Assembly: GCF_017590215.1 (NCBI RefSeq)
Contig: NZ_JAFFPK010000099.1
Coordinates: 1-37,235, forward strand
Direction: 5' to 3'
Origin: Clostridium sp. CCUG 7971
GTDB taxonomy: Bacteria; Bacillota; Clostridia; Peptostreptococcales; Peptostreptococcaceae
Length of the DNA stretch: 37,235 nt
The notes under the pieces were generated by a model that saw only the letters and a list, made by a program, of their open reading frames with translations, did not search any database and had not been told where the DNA came from. Positions 23,848 to 33,004 of this stretch are shown one piece after another (the stretch's first letter is position 1; every line of letters starts with the position of its first letter). The position numbers and the translations under genes were made by a program.

Positions 23848-24969
23848 ATGATAAAAGATACTAAACGCTTACAAGAAAATATTTATAATCATAGAAAAAC
23901 ACTTCATAATATAGCAGAGGTAGGTAGAAAAGAATTTAAAACAGCAAAGTATATAAGAGATTATTTAGATAGTATTAATGTTAAATATGATACGTATTTA
24001 AAAACAGCAACATTAGGTATTTTAAAAGGAAAAATAGGAAAAAAAACAATAGCTTTTAGAGCTGATATAGATGGTCTTGTTACAGAAGAAGGTGTTAAGC
24101 ACTTATGTGGTCATGATGGACATACTAGTATATTATTAGGATTGGTTGAATTTATAAATAATAATTTAGAAAACTTAAATGATAATGTAGTATTTATATT
24201 TCAACCAGCAGAAGAAGGTCCAGGAGGAGCAGAAGATTTAATAAATGAAGGTATAATAGATAAATATAAAATAGATGAAATATATGGACTTCATATATAT
24301 CCAGAGGTAAAAGAAGGGTATATAGGTCTTGCTCCAGGATATTTTATGGCACAGGCGGGGGATTTTGATATTGGTATAATATCTAAAAGTGGACATGGGG
24401 CTATGCCTCAAAATGGTATAGATGGAATTTTGATAGCTTCAAATCTTGTAAATATATTACAAAGTATAGTTTCTAGAAATGTAAGTCCATTAGATAATGC
24501 TGTACTTACTGTCGGTAAAATAAATGGAGGAACTAGAAGAAATATAATCGCAGAAAATATAAGATTAGAAGGGACTCTTAGAACTTTTGACCCGAAAGTT
24601 TATGATAGTATGAAAACTAGAATGAGAGAAATATGCCAAGGTATGGAGAAGTCTTATAATTGTAAAATAAACCTTCATATAAAAGATGATTATCCTTCTG
24701 TAAACAATAATAAACGTTTATATGAAGAATTTGTAGATGCCCTAGGAGAAGAAAAAGTAATAAGATTAGATCCAATGATGATATCTGAAGATTTCTCTTA
24801 TTATCAAAGGGAAGTTCCAGGATTATTCTTTATGCTTGGATCAAGAGATGAAGAAAAAGGATTTATAAATGGACTTCATAACCTAAACTTTAATTTTAAC
24901 GAAGAAGTTTTATTAAATGGATTAAATTCATACATTCAATTATTAAGATATAAAAATGTATTAGAATAA
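23848..24969 (+). CDS. M20 family amidohydrolase, probable N-acetyldiaminopimelate deacetylase
   Basis: A 373-residue M20D-type metallopeptidase. Metal ligands are clear: CGHDGHT (87-93), Glu122-Glu123 (AEEGPGG) and His149 (GLHIYP); a dimerisation lid domain (about 165-285, with SGHGAMPQNGIDG) follows. The family also includes hippurate and N-acyl-amino-acid hydrolases. Because the divergent operon contains dapH, whose product is N-acetylated and must later be deacetylated, N-acetyldiaminopimelate deacetylase (EC 3.5.1.47) is the best inference. The intermediate aminotransferase and dapF are not in this window. ATG 23848 has taggggg seven bases upstream; TTG 23842 is too close. Confidence 0.82.
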   Translation: MIKDTKRLQENIYNHRKTLHNIAEVGRKEFKTAKYIRDYLDSINVKYDTYLKTATLGILKGKIGKKTIAFRADIDGLVTEEGVKHLCGHDGHTSILLGLVEFINNNLENLNDNVVFIFQPAEEGPGGAEDLINEGIIDKYKIDEIYGLHIYPEVKEGYIGLAPGYFMAQAGDFDIGIISKSGHGAMPQNGIDGILIASNLVNILQSIVSRNVSPLDNAVLTVGKINGGTRRNIIAENIRLEGTLRTFDPKVYDSMKTRMREICQGMEKSYNCKINLHIKDDYPSVNNNKRLYEEFVDALGEEKVIRLDPMMISEDFSYYQREVPGLFFMLGSRDEEKGFINGLHNLNFNFNEEVLLNGLNSYIQLLRYKNVLE

Positions 24970-25099
24970 AAAATTATTTCATTTTATATTAATAACGACT
25001 TAATAATATTGTCTGTTACTTAAAGATACCCCTTAAATATTTGTATAATTTTTCTTTATATGACAAAAATACAAATATAAATAAAAAGGGGTGTTTTTT

Positions 25100-25354
25100 A
25101 TGAATAATGAATTATTAAATAAACCAGGTAAAAAAAGTCAATCAAATAGTAAAAAGAAAAGAATATTGACAGATAATGATATAATGAAATATGAGATAGC
25201 ATCAGAACTTGGCCTTATGGACAAGGTTAGCGAACAAGGCTGGGCAGGGCTTACAGCTAAGGAAGCTGGAAAAATAGGTGGAATGCTTACATCACGAAAA
25301 AAACAAAAGAAGAAGATGATGGAGGAAGCAAATAAGGACGATGGAACAGTATAA
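25100..25354 (+). CDS. Small acid-soluble spore protein-like (minor alpha/beta type)
   Basis: An 84-residue protein with a GPR-type site, EIASELGL (32-39), and the C-terminal SASP-like block GWAGLTAKEAGKIGGML (47-63). Compared with major SASPs it has an extra basic N-terminus (KKSQSNSKKKR) and a very basic tail (SRKKQKKKMM), so it is a divergent minor SASP. ATG 25100 follows aaggggtg by six bases; GTG 25091 overlaps that site. The ribosome site can be paired by an upstream ACCCCTT, as described in the findings. The gene overlaps the next one by 14 bases. Confidence 0.82.
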   Translation: MNNELLNKPGKKSQSNSKKKRILTDNDIMKYEIASELGLMDKVSEQGWAGLTAKEAGKIGGMLTSRKKQKKKMMEEANKDDGTV

Positions 25355-26087
25355 AAATTTTGCATTCGTTTATGATGAACTTATGAATGAAGTTGATTAT
25401 GATGGATGGGTTAAATATATAGAAGACATAATAAAAAGTGAAAATGTTAAAGTTCAAAATATATTAGAATTAGCATGTGGTACAGGTAATATGACTATAC
25501 CTTTAACTAAGAAAAACTATGATATAGCAGCTATTGATATATCAGAAGAAATGCTTAGTGTTGCTAGGGAAAAAGCAGAAAAAGAAGGTGTAGAATTAGT
25601 TTTACTACAACAAGATTTGGCAGAATTAGATTTTGATATACCAAATCTAGACTGTATTTTATGTGCATGTGATGGATTTAATTATATAACTTATGATGAT
25701 GATTTAGAACATGTATTTAAAAAATCTTATGAATTACTAAAAAAGGACGGTTTACTCATATTTGATGTAAGCTCATTTTACAAATTATCTACTATACTAG
25801 GAAACAATATGTATGGTGAAAATAGAGAAGATATAGCTTATATGTGGCAAAATTATTTTGATGAAGAAGAAAATTTAGTAGAAATGGAATTATCATTCTT
25901 TATTAAAGGTGAAGATGGAAAATTTGAAAGATTTGAAGAAGTACATCAACAAAGAGCTTATACAGAAGACGAAATAATAGATTTACTTAAAGAAGCAGGT
26001 TTTGAGCATATAAAAACATATGCAGACTTCACTTTTGAAAGTCCAAGTGGAGAAGATGAAAGAATATTCTTCGTATGCAAAAAATAG
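25341..26087 (+). CDS. Class I SAM-dependent methyltransferase
   Basis: A 248-residue enzyme. Motif I is ILELACGTGN (41-50), motif II is AAIDISEEML (62-71), and later DCILCACDGFNYITYDDD and LLKKDGLLIFDVSS fill motifs IV-V. It resembles the YqeM/Methyltransf_25-type proteins found near hslO in clostridia. The substrate is unknown. The ATG lies 14 bases inside the preceding SASP-like gene, which implies coupling of a spore-protein gene with a housekeeping-looking gene. hslO follows 23 bases later, so the three may share a transcript. Confidence 0.87.
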   Translation: MEQYKNFAFVYDELMNEVDYDGWVKYIEDIIKSENVKVQNILELACGTGNMTIPLTKKNYDIAAIDISEEMLSVAREKAEKEGVELVLLQQDLAELDFDIPNLDCILCACDGFNYITYDDDLEHVFKKSYELLKKDGLLIFDVSSFYKLSTILGNNMYGENREDIAYMWQNYFDEEENLVEMELSFFIKGEDGKFERFEEVHQQRAYTEDEIIDLLKEAGFEHIKTYADFTFESPSGEDERIFFVCKK

Positions 26088-26110
26088 AGTAAAGTTATTG
26101 GAGGAATACA

Positions 26111-26986
26111 ATGAAAGATTACGTAATAAGAGCAACAGCAGGACAAGGACAAATTAGAGCTTTCGTAGCAACTACTACTAATATGGTAGAAGAGGCAAGA
26201 AAATTACATGAAACTACTAAGGTTGCAACTGCAGCTTTTGGTAGAACACTAACAGCTACATCTATGATGGGTTTAATGATGAAAAATGATAACGATAAAT
26301 TAACAGTTATAATAAAAGGTGGAGGACCTATAGGAACAATACTTGCTACATCTAACTCAAAAGGTATAGTAAAAGGATACGTAGAGAATCCATATGTAGA
26401 AGTACCTGACTATGAAAATGGAAAGTTAAATGTTGCAGCAGCTGTAGGAACAGATGGTGTTGTTAAAGTTACTAAAGATTTAGGTCTTAGAGAGCCATAT
26501 AATGGAGCATATCCATTAGTAAGTGGAGAAATAGCAGAAGATTTTACTCATTACTTTGCACTATCAGAACAAACTCCATCAGTAGTAGCATTAGGAGTTT
26601 TAACTAAAGAAGATGAAGTAGAACATGCTGGTGGATTTATAGTTCAATTAATGCCAGATGCAACAGAAGAAAATATATGCAAGTTAGAAGAAAATGTATC
26701 GAAATTAACATCTATAACTAATATGATGCAAGAAGGTAAAACTCCAGAAGACATATTAAATATAGTTTTAGATGGATTAGATCCTAATATATTAGGCAAA
26801 TATGAAGTTGGATTTGAATGTGAATGTTCAAAAGAAAGAGTTCAAAAAGTTTTAATAGCAATAGGTAAAAAAGAATTAGCTTCTATAATAGAAGAAGATA
26901 AAAAAGCTGAGATAGGATGCCAATTCTGTAACTCAAAATACCACTATAGTGAAGAAGATCTTTTAGAAATATTAAAAGAGATGTAA
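26111..26986 (+). CDS. hslO: Redox-regulated chaperone Hsp33
   Basis: A 291-residue holdase chaperone activated by disulfide formation on oxidative and heat stress. The N-terminal substrate domain begins DYVIRATAGQGQIRAF and has GGGPIGTI. The C-terminal zinc switch has all four Cys: CEC (237/239) and CQFC (270/273). Length is normal. The ATG has ttggagg. It is probably transcribed with the methyltransferase upstream and ends at a long hairpin. Confidence 0.97.
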   Translation: MKDYVIRATAGQGQIRAFVATTTNMVEEARKLHETTKVATAAFGRTLTATSMMGLMMKNDNDKLTVIIKGGGPIGTILATSNSKGIVKGYVENPYVEVPDYENGKLNVAAAVGTDGVVKVTKDLGLREPYNGAYPLVSGEIAEDFTHYFALSEQTPSVVALGVLTKEDEVEHAGGFIVQLMPDATEENICKLEENVSKLTSITNMMQEGKTPEDILNIVLDGLDPNILGKYEVGFECECSKERVQKVLIAIGKKELASIIEEDKKAEIGCQFCNSKYHYSEEDLLEILKEM

Positions 26987-27006
26987 TATAATAAATATCA
27001 GTACAT

Positions 27007-27066
27007 AAACCCTTTTAGACAAGTTATATTTTAAATGATAAAATATAATTGTATAAGAGGGTTTTT
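27007..27066 (+). terminator. hslO terminator (long hairpin)
   Basis: An outer aaaccc/gggttt pairing encloses a perfect 10-bp ttatatttta/taaaatataa stem, followed by a T run. It is longer than the other terminators here and has an AT-rich middle, so confidence is moderate. Confidence 0.6.
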
Positions 27067-27098
27067 GTATATTAGTGGGAAGTATGAGGTGAAATAAG

Positions 27099-28445
27099 AT
27101 GAATTTTAATCAAAGTTTAGACCTAACTCAGTCTCAAAAGTTAATAATGACAACTGCGCTTAAGCAATCCTTAAACATATTAAATATGAGTAAGTTAGAA
27201 GTAGAAGATATAATTTTAAAAGAAGCAGAGGAAAATCCATTATTAGAAGTAGAGATAAGTAGTGAAGTAAATTGGGAAGAATACATAGCAAATATTGAAA
27301 AATCAACTCATATAAGTAAAAATGAATTAAATTATAATCCGGATAATGATATAAATTTAGAAAATATGATAAAAGACTCATCAAATATATATGAACATCT
27401 TAAGCTTCAAATAAGCTTATATAAGTTGAATAAGGAAGAAATGAATATATGTGAGTATATTATAGATAGCTTAGATAAAGATGGATATTTAAGAATTGAT
27501 GAAGGTGAAATTATTGATTTATTAAATATAGATAAAAAATTATTTAATAGTTGTTTAGAAAAAATTTGGCAACTAGAACCAAGCGGTGTTGGAGCTAGAA
27601 ATTTATCAGAGTGTCTAACAATACAAATGAATAACTTAGGACTACATAATAAGACACTAGAGGAAATAGTTAATAAGGATTTAGATTTAGTGGCAAGCAA
27701 TAAGTATAAAGAGATAAGTAAAAAATATAATATATCTCTAAAAAGATGTATTGATATGATAAACATAATAAAGGCATTAGACCCTAGACCAGCTGGGTCT
27801 TTATCTATAGAAAAAAGTATATACGTACAACCTGATGTAATGGTAGAAAAAATAGATGATGAATTTATTGTTTATACAAATAGTAATGATGCTTGTAGAA
27901 TAAAAATAAACAACTTTTATAAAGAAGTATTGAAAAATGCACAATATGATAAAAGTGCAAAAGATTTTATAAAGGAAAAATTAAATTCTGCAACAGGATT
28001 AATTAAAAATATAGAAGGTAGAAAAAATACTGTATTAAAAATTGCAGAAGAAATAGTTAAATCACAAGAAGATTTTTTTAGAAAAGGAATTAAATACATA
28101 AAACCTATGAAGATGAAAGATATCGCTAACACTTTGAATTTTCATGAATCTACAATAAGTAGAGGTGTAAATGGAAAATATATGCTAACACCTTTTGGAT
28201 TATTTGAATTCAAATACTTCTTTAGTAGTTCATTAGAAACAAATTATGATGGAGTAATATCTAGTACTAGTATAAAAAAGATAATACAGGAGACAATAAA
28301 GGGCGAAAATAAAAAGAAGCCTTTAAGTGATGACCAAATATCAAAGCTACTAAAAGAGAAAGGATTAAGTGTGGCTAGGAGAACGGTTGCAAAGTACAGA
28401 GAAGAGCTAGGAATATTATCATCAAGTAAAAGAAAGAAATTTTAA
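27099..28445 (+). CDS. rpoN: RNA polymerase sigma-54 factor
   Basis: A 448-residue sigma factor (sigL in Gram-positives). Region I is the Gln/Leu-rich LDLTQSQKLIMTTALKQSLN (8-27). The core-binding domain follows, then the promoter-binding helix-turn-helix in MKDIANTLNFHESTISRG, with GLFEFKYFFSS after it, and the C-terminal RpoN box ARRTVAKYRE (426-435). It recognises -24/-12 promoters and needs activators such as the one at 14471. The ATG follows gaggtga. It lies directly upstream of cggR, but a separate promoter for cggR is evident. Confidence 0.97.
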   Translation: MNFNQSLDLTQSQKLIMTTALKQSLNILNMSKLEVEDIILKEAEENPLLEVEISSEVNWEEYIANIEKSTHISKNELNYNPDNDINLENMIKDSSNIYEHLKLQISLYKLNKEEMNICEYIIDSLDKDGYLRIDEGEIIDLLNIDKKLFNSCLEKIWQLEPSGVGARNLSECLTIQMNNLGLHNKTLEEIVNKDLDLVASNKYKEISKKYNISLKRCIDMINIIKALDPRPAGSLSIEKSIYVQPDVMVEKIDDEFIVYTNSNDACRIKINNFYKEVLKNAQYDKSAKDFIKEKLNSATGLIKNIEGRKNTVLKIAEEIVKSQEDFFRKGIKYIKPMKMKDIANTLNFHESTISRGVNGKYMLTPFGLFEFKYFFSSSLETNYDGVISSTSIKKIIQETIKGENKKKPLSDDQISKLLKEKGLSVARRTVAKYREELGILSSSKRKKF

Positions 28446-28478
28446 AAATAAAAAAATATAAAAATATCGTAAAAACTA

Positions 28479-28507
28479 TTGAAATATCTTTCCAATTCCT
28501 TTAAAAT
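28479..28507 (+). promoter_or_regulatory. Sigma-A promoter of cggR
   Basis: TTGAAA (28479-28484), an exact 17-base spacer and TAAAAT (28502-28507). The start point would be near 28514, immediately before the CggR-type operator. Confidence 0.75.
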
Positions 28508-28520
28508 AAAGTTATCTTGT

Positions 28521-28556
28521 GGGACTGAAATAAATACAAGGGACAAAAAAAGTCCC
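28521..28556 (+). promoter_or_regulatory. CggR operator
   Basis: GGGAC at 28521 and again at 28540, the second followed by seven A and GTCCC (28552-28556). Bacillus CggR sites are tandem (C)GGGAC-N6-TGTC units; the second unit here, GGGAC-N6-AGTC, matches well, while the first keeps only its GGGAC half. The position just after the start point fits repression. Confidence 0.75.
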
Positions 28557-28581
28557 AAGATGTTTAACAAAGGAGCACAAT

Positions 28582-29604
28582 ATGAAAAATTTACTAAAAA
28601 TTCAACAAAAGTTGATTCCACAAGTAATAGAGCTTATGGAAAGAAGATACTCTATACTAAGGCAGATTTCAATAAGTGAGCCTATAGGGAGAAGAACCTT
28701 ATCGAATGTAACTGGAATTAGTGAGAGAATAGTAAGATCAGAAACTGAATTTCTAAAAGAACAAAGTCTTATAGATGTAGCAGTATCTGGAATGACTATT
28801 ACAAGAGAAGGTTCAGACCTTTTAGATGAGCTTAAAGAAATTATGAATGATATCATGGGATTATCTACACTTCAAGATAGAGTGAGAGATAAACTTGGTA
28901 TAAAAAAGGTAGTATTAGTACCTGGAAGTTATGATAGTAATGAAACATTGCTAAAAGATGTAGCTAGATCTGGAGCCGAGTACTTCATAGATGTACTAAA
29001 AGATGGAGATATAGTTTCTATAACTGGTGGAAGTACTATGTTAGAGTTTGCAAGTAGTATAAAGACTGATAAAAAATACAACGACGTAGTAGCAGTTCCT
29101 GCAAGGGGAAGTATGGGTACAGACGTTGATATTCAGTCAAACAACATAGTAGCAATGGTTAGTAAAAAACTGAACTCTGAGTATAAATTATTACATATAC
29201 CAGATGAGCTAGGTGAAGAAGCTATGAAAACACTTACTCAAGAGCCACAAATTAAAAAGACATTAGATATTATAGAGAAGACAGATGTATTAGTTTTTGG
29301 AATTGGTAGAGCAGATGAAATGGCAACAAGAAGAAAATTACCAAAAGAGCAAGTTGAAGAAATAGTATCAAAAGGTGCAGTAGGTGAAGCTTTTGGTCAC
29401 TACTTTAACAAAAAAGGTGAAATAGTATATAAGTTAAATACAGTTGGTATTAACTTAGAAACATTTAAAAATGTTAAAGAAAACATTGCCGTATTTGCAG
29501 GAACTAGAAAAGCAGAAGCTTTAATAGCTATGGCAAATATAAACAAAAATATAGTGCTTATAACAGATGAAGAAAGCGCTAACAAAATATTAGAACTAAT
29601 ATAA
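28582..29604 (+). CDS. cggR: Central glycolytic genes regulator (SorC family)
   Basis: A 340-residue repressor. Residues 1-80 form the winged helix (KLIPQVIELMERRYSILRQI, RRTLSNVTGISERIVR). Residues 90-340 form the SorC sugar-binding domain (VVLVPG, GGSTMLEFA, FGIGRADEMATRRKLP). In Bacillus subtilis CggR senses fructose-1,6-bisphosphate and represses the gapA operon. The candidate operator in its own leader and its position as the first gene before gap-pgk-tpiA-gpmI-eno support the same role. The ATG follows aaaggag. Confidence 0.95.
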   Translation: MKNLLKIQQKLIPQVIELMERRYSILRQISISEPIGRRTLSNVTGISERIVRSETEFLKEQSLIDVAVSGMTITREGSDLLDELKEIMNDIMGLSTLQDRVRDKLGIKKVVLVPGSYDSNETLLKDVARSGAEYFIDVLKDGDIVSITGGSTMLEFASSIKTDKKYNDVVAVPARGSMGTDVDIQSNNIVAMVSKKLNSEYKLLHIPDELGEEAMKTLTQEPQIKKTLDIIEKTDVLVFGIGRADEMATRRKLPKEQVEEIVSKGAVGEAFGHYFNKKGEIVYKLNTVGINLETFKNVKENIAVFAGTRKAEALIAMANINKNIVLITDEESANKILELI

Positions 29605-29619
29605 TTAAAAGGTTGATTA

Positions 29620-29634
29620 ACTAGCATCGCTAGT
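29620..29634 (+). other. Small hairpin in the cggR-gap intercistronic gap
   Basis: actagc pairs perfectly with gctagt over a 3-base loop, without a T run. It is 42 bases before the gap ATG. It may mark an mRNA processing or stabilising site, as known for Bacillus cggR-gapA. Confidence 0.4.
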
Positions 29635-29663
29635 CATAATATAAACACATTTTTACTTTATAG

Positions 29664-30683
<1,020 letters not shown>

Positions 30684-30692
30684 TTTAATATA

Positions 30693-30737
30693 AAGTCCGA
30701 GGATATGTAGTTTATTACTGCATAACTCGGATTTTTT
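30693..30737 (+). terminator. gap terminator
   Basis: aagtccgag pairs with ctcggattt, with an inner tatgtagt/actgcata stem containing one G-T pair, then six T. Confidence 0.87.
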
Positions 30738-30832
30738 AAACAGAATATTTAAATGAAGTACACTGTTTAAAATAAATAGAGTATACTTTTGGTAAAAATA
30801 TATTACATAAAGTGTAAAAAATAGGAAAAATG

Positions 30833-30841
30833 TGATATACT
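30833..30841 (+). promoter_or_regulatory. Extended -10 promoter before pgk
   Basis: TGaTATACT is an extended -10 with a weak -35 (TGTAAA, 30813-30818, 17-base spacing). It lies just after the gap terminator, so pgk can be transcribed separately. Confidence 0.5.
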
Positions 30842-30880
30842 AAATTAGAAATTAATTTGCTTTTGAGAGGAGATATAATT

Positions 30881-32080
30881 ATGTCAATGCTTAACAAAAA
30901 AACAATAGAAGATATAAATGTGAACGGGAAAAAGGTTTTAGTAAGATGTGACTTCAATGTGCCATTAAAAGATGGTGTAATAACTGATGAAAACAGATTA
31001 AATGGGGCACTACCTACTATAAAATACTTAATAGATAATGGAGCAAAGGTTATATTATGTTCTCACTTAGGAAAGCCAAAAGGGGAAGCTAAACCAGAAT
31101 TATCTTTAGCGCCAGTTGCTAAAAGGCTATCGGAGATGTTAGATAAGGAAGTAGTATTTGCTGCGGATGATAATGTTGTGGGGGAAAATGCGAAGACGGC
31201 TGTAGAAAAGATGGAAAATGGTGATGTAGTATTATTACAAAACACTAGATACAGAAAAGAAGAAACTAAAAATGAAGAAAACTTCTCTAAAGAATTAGCA
31301 TCTTTAGCTGAAGTATTTGTAAATGATGCATTCGGGACTGCTCATAGAGCTCACTGTTCTACAGTAGGTGCTGGAGAATTCTTAAATGAAAGAGCTTGCG
31401 GATATTTAATACAAAAAGAATTAAAGTTCTTAGGAGAAGCTGTTGCAAACCCAGTAAGACCTTTCACTGCAATATTAGGTGGAGCTAAAGTTTCTGATAA
31501 GATAGCTGTTATAGAGCAGTTATTAGAAAAAGTAGACAACATAATAATAGGTGGAGGAATGTCTTATACATTCTTAAAGGCTTTAGGACACGAAATAGGA
31601 ACTTCATTAGTTGAAGAAGATAGAGTAGAATACGCTAAAGAAATGATGGCTAAAGCAGAAGCTAAAGGTGTTAAATTCTTATTACCAATAGATAATGCTG
31701 TTGCTGACAAGTTTGCTGATGTAACTCCAGTTATAACAGAAGGTGCTGATATACCAGCTGGTCACATGGGACTTGATATAGGACCTAAGACAATAGAATT
31801 ATATGTAAATACAGTAAATGATTCTAAAACAATAGTATGGAATGGACCAATGGGAGTATTCGAATTTGAAAACTTCAACAAAGGTACATTAGCTGTTGCT
31901 AAAGCTATGGCAGCTTTAACAGATGCTACTACTGTAATAGGTGGAGGAGATAGTGCTGCAGCTGTTAACCAATTAGGATTTGGAGATAAGATGACTCACG
32001 TATCAACTGGTGGTGGAGCATCACTTGAATTCTTAGAAGGTAAAGAGTTACCAGGAATAGTAGCATTAGATAACAAATAA
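30881..32080 (+). CDS. pgk: Phosphoglycerate kinase
   Basis: A 399-residue kinase that makes ATP from 1,3-bisphosphoglycerate. The signature [14 protein letters not shown] (about 18-31), the hinge [14 protein letters not shown] and the nucleotide block [15 protein letters not shown] are all present. Length is normal. ATG 30881 follows gaggaga; a TTG eight codons earlier would put that site inside the gene. It has its own promoter after the gap terminator. The 168-base gap to tpiA holds two small hairpins (32145-32163 and 32190-32215) without T runs, so these are probably not terminators. Confidence 0.98.
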   Translation: MSMLNKKTIEDINVNGKKVLVRCDFNVPLKDGVITDENRLNGALPTIKYLIDNGAKVILCSHLGKPKGEAKPELSLAPVAKRLSEMLDKEVVFAADDNVVGENAKTAVEKMENGDVVLLQNTRYRKEETKNEENFSKELASLAEVFVNDAFGTAHRAHCSTVGAGEFLNERACGYLIQKELKFLGEAVANPVRPFTAILGGAKVSDKIAVIEQLLEKVDNIIIGGGMSYTFLKALGHEIGTSLVEEDRVEYAKEMMAKAEAKGVKFLLPIDNAVADKFADVTPVITEGADIPAGHMGLDIGPKTIELYVNTVNDSKTIVWNGPMGVFEFENFNKGTLAVAKAMAALTDATTVIGGGDSAAAVNQLGFGDKMTHVSTGGGASLEFLEGKELPGIVALDNK

Positions 32081-32248
32081 ATTTGATAAAAATCATAAAG
32101 TATTAAATATGCTAGATGTTTATATAAATATGTCCACAGTTTAAGTTTTACTTTTAGTAAAACTACCTATAAAATATAAGTTAAATCATGAGAAATCTTA
32201 ATATTAAAATTTCTCAAAGATTTAATTCCAAGTGGGAGGAATAATAAA

Positions 32249-32992
32249 ATGAGAAAACCAATAATAGCAGGAAACTGGAAAATGAACAAAACTATAGCTG
32301 AGGCTGTAGAATTTGTGAATGAAGTTAAAGATAAAGTAAATAATGATAAAGTAGAAGCTGTAATATGTGCACCTTTTTTAGCTTTAAAAGATTTAAAAGA
32401 AGCTACTAAAGGAAGCAACATAAAAATAGGTGCTCAAAACATGCACTTTGAAGAAAGTGGAGCTTTCACAGGTGAAGTAGCACCAGCTATGTTAAAAGAA
32501 ATAGGAATAGACTATGTAGTTATAGGACATTCTGAAAGAAGACAATACTTCAATGAAACTGATGAAACAGTAAACAAGAAAGTTTTAAAAGCATTAGAAC
32601 ATGGAATAGATCCAATATTATGCTGTGGTGAAACTTTAGAGCAAAGAGAAAATGGTGAAACTAAGTCAGTTTGTAAGGTTCAAATAGAAAAAGCTTTAGA
32701 AAATGTAACTAAAGAAGATTTAGTAAAAGTTGTTATAGCTTATGAACCAATATGGGCTATAGGAACTGGAAAAACTGCAACAGCTGAAGATGCTAACGAT
32801 GTTATAGCTTACATAAGAGAAGTTGTAGCTAACCTTTACGGAGAATTAGCAAATGAAGTTAGAATTCAATACGGAGGAAGCGTTAAGCCTTCAAATGTAA
32901 CTGAAATAATGAACCAAAGTGATATAGATGGAGCTTTAGTTGGTGGAGCGTCTTTAGCACCTAGCGACTATACAGAGCTTGTTAATTTCTAA
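32249..32992 (+). CDS. tpiA: Triosephosphate isomerase
   Basis: A 247-residue TIM barrel that interconverts dihydroxyacetone phosphate and glyceraldehyde 3-phosphate. It starts [14 protein letters not shown], with the catalytic Lys and Asn; VIGHSERR carries the electrophilic His, and [15 protein letters not shown] carries the catalytic Glu and loop 6. Length is normal. The ATG follows tgggaggaa. The gpmI ribosome site overlaps its stop codon, so the two are coupled. Confidence 0.98.
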   Translation: MRKPIIAGNWKMNKTIAEAVEFVNEVKDKVNNDKVEAVICAPFLALKDLKEATKGSNIKIGAQNMHFEESGAFTGEVAPAMLKEIGIDYVVIGHSERRQYFNETDETVNKKVLKALEHGIDPILCCGETLEQRENGETKSVCKVQIEKALENVTKEDLVKVVIAYEPIWAIGTGKTATAEDANDVIAYIREVVANLYGELANEVRIQYGGSVKPSNVTEIMNQSDIDGALVGGASLAPSDYTELVNF

Positions 32993-33004
32993 GGAGTGAC
33001 AGAT

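Noticed and set aside
28479-28679. 66-aa plus-strand frame overlapping the cggR start
   Set aside because: It covers the promoter and operator, has no ribosome site, and is out of frame with the conserved CggR N-terminus.
30857-30880. Upstream alternative starts (pgk TTG 30857, gpmI GTG 32996, hpt GTG 17946, desulfidase TTG 16554, TSCPD ATG 9644, SASP start 11611)
   Set aside because: Each would place the good ribosome site inside or at the start of the coding region and adds residues not typical of the family.
32145-32215. Two hairpins between pgk and tpiA as terminators or a riboswitch
   Set aside because: Short AT-rich stems without T runs or any conserved riboswitch core; they may be incidental.
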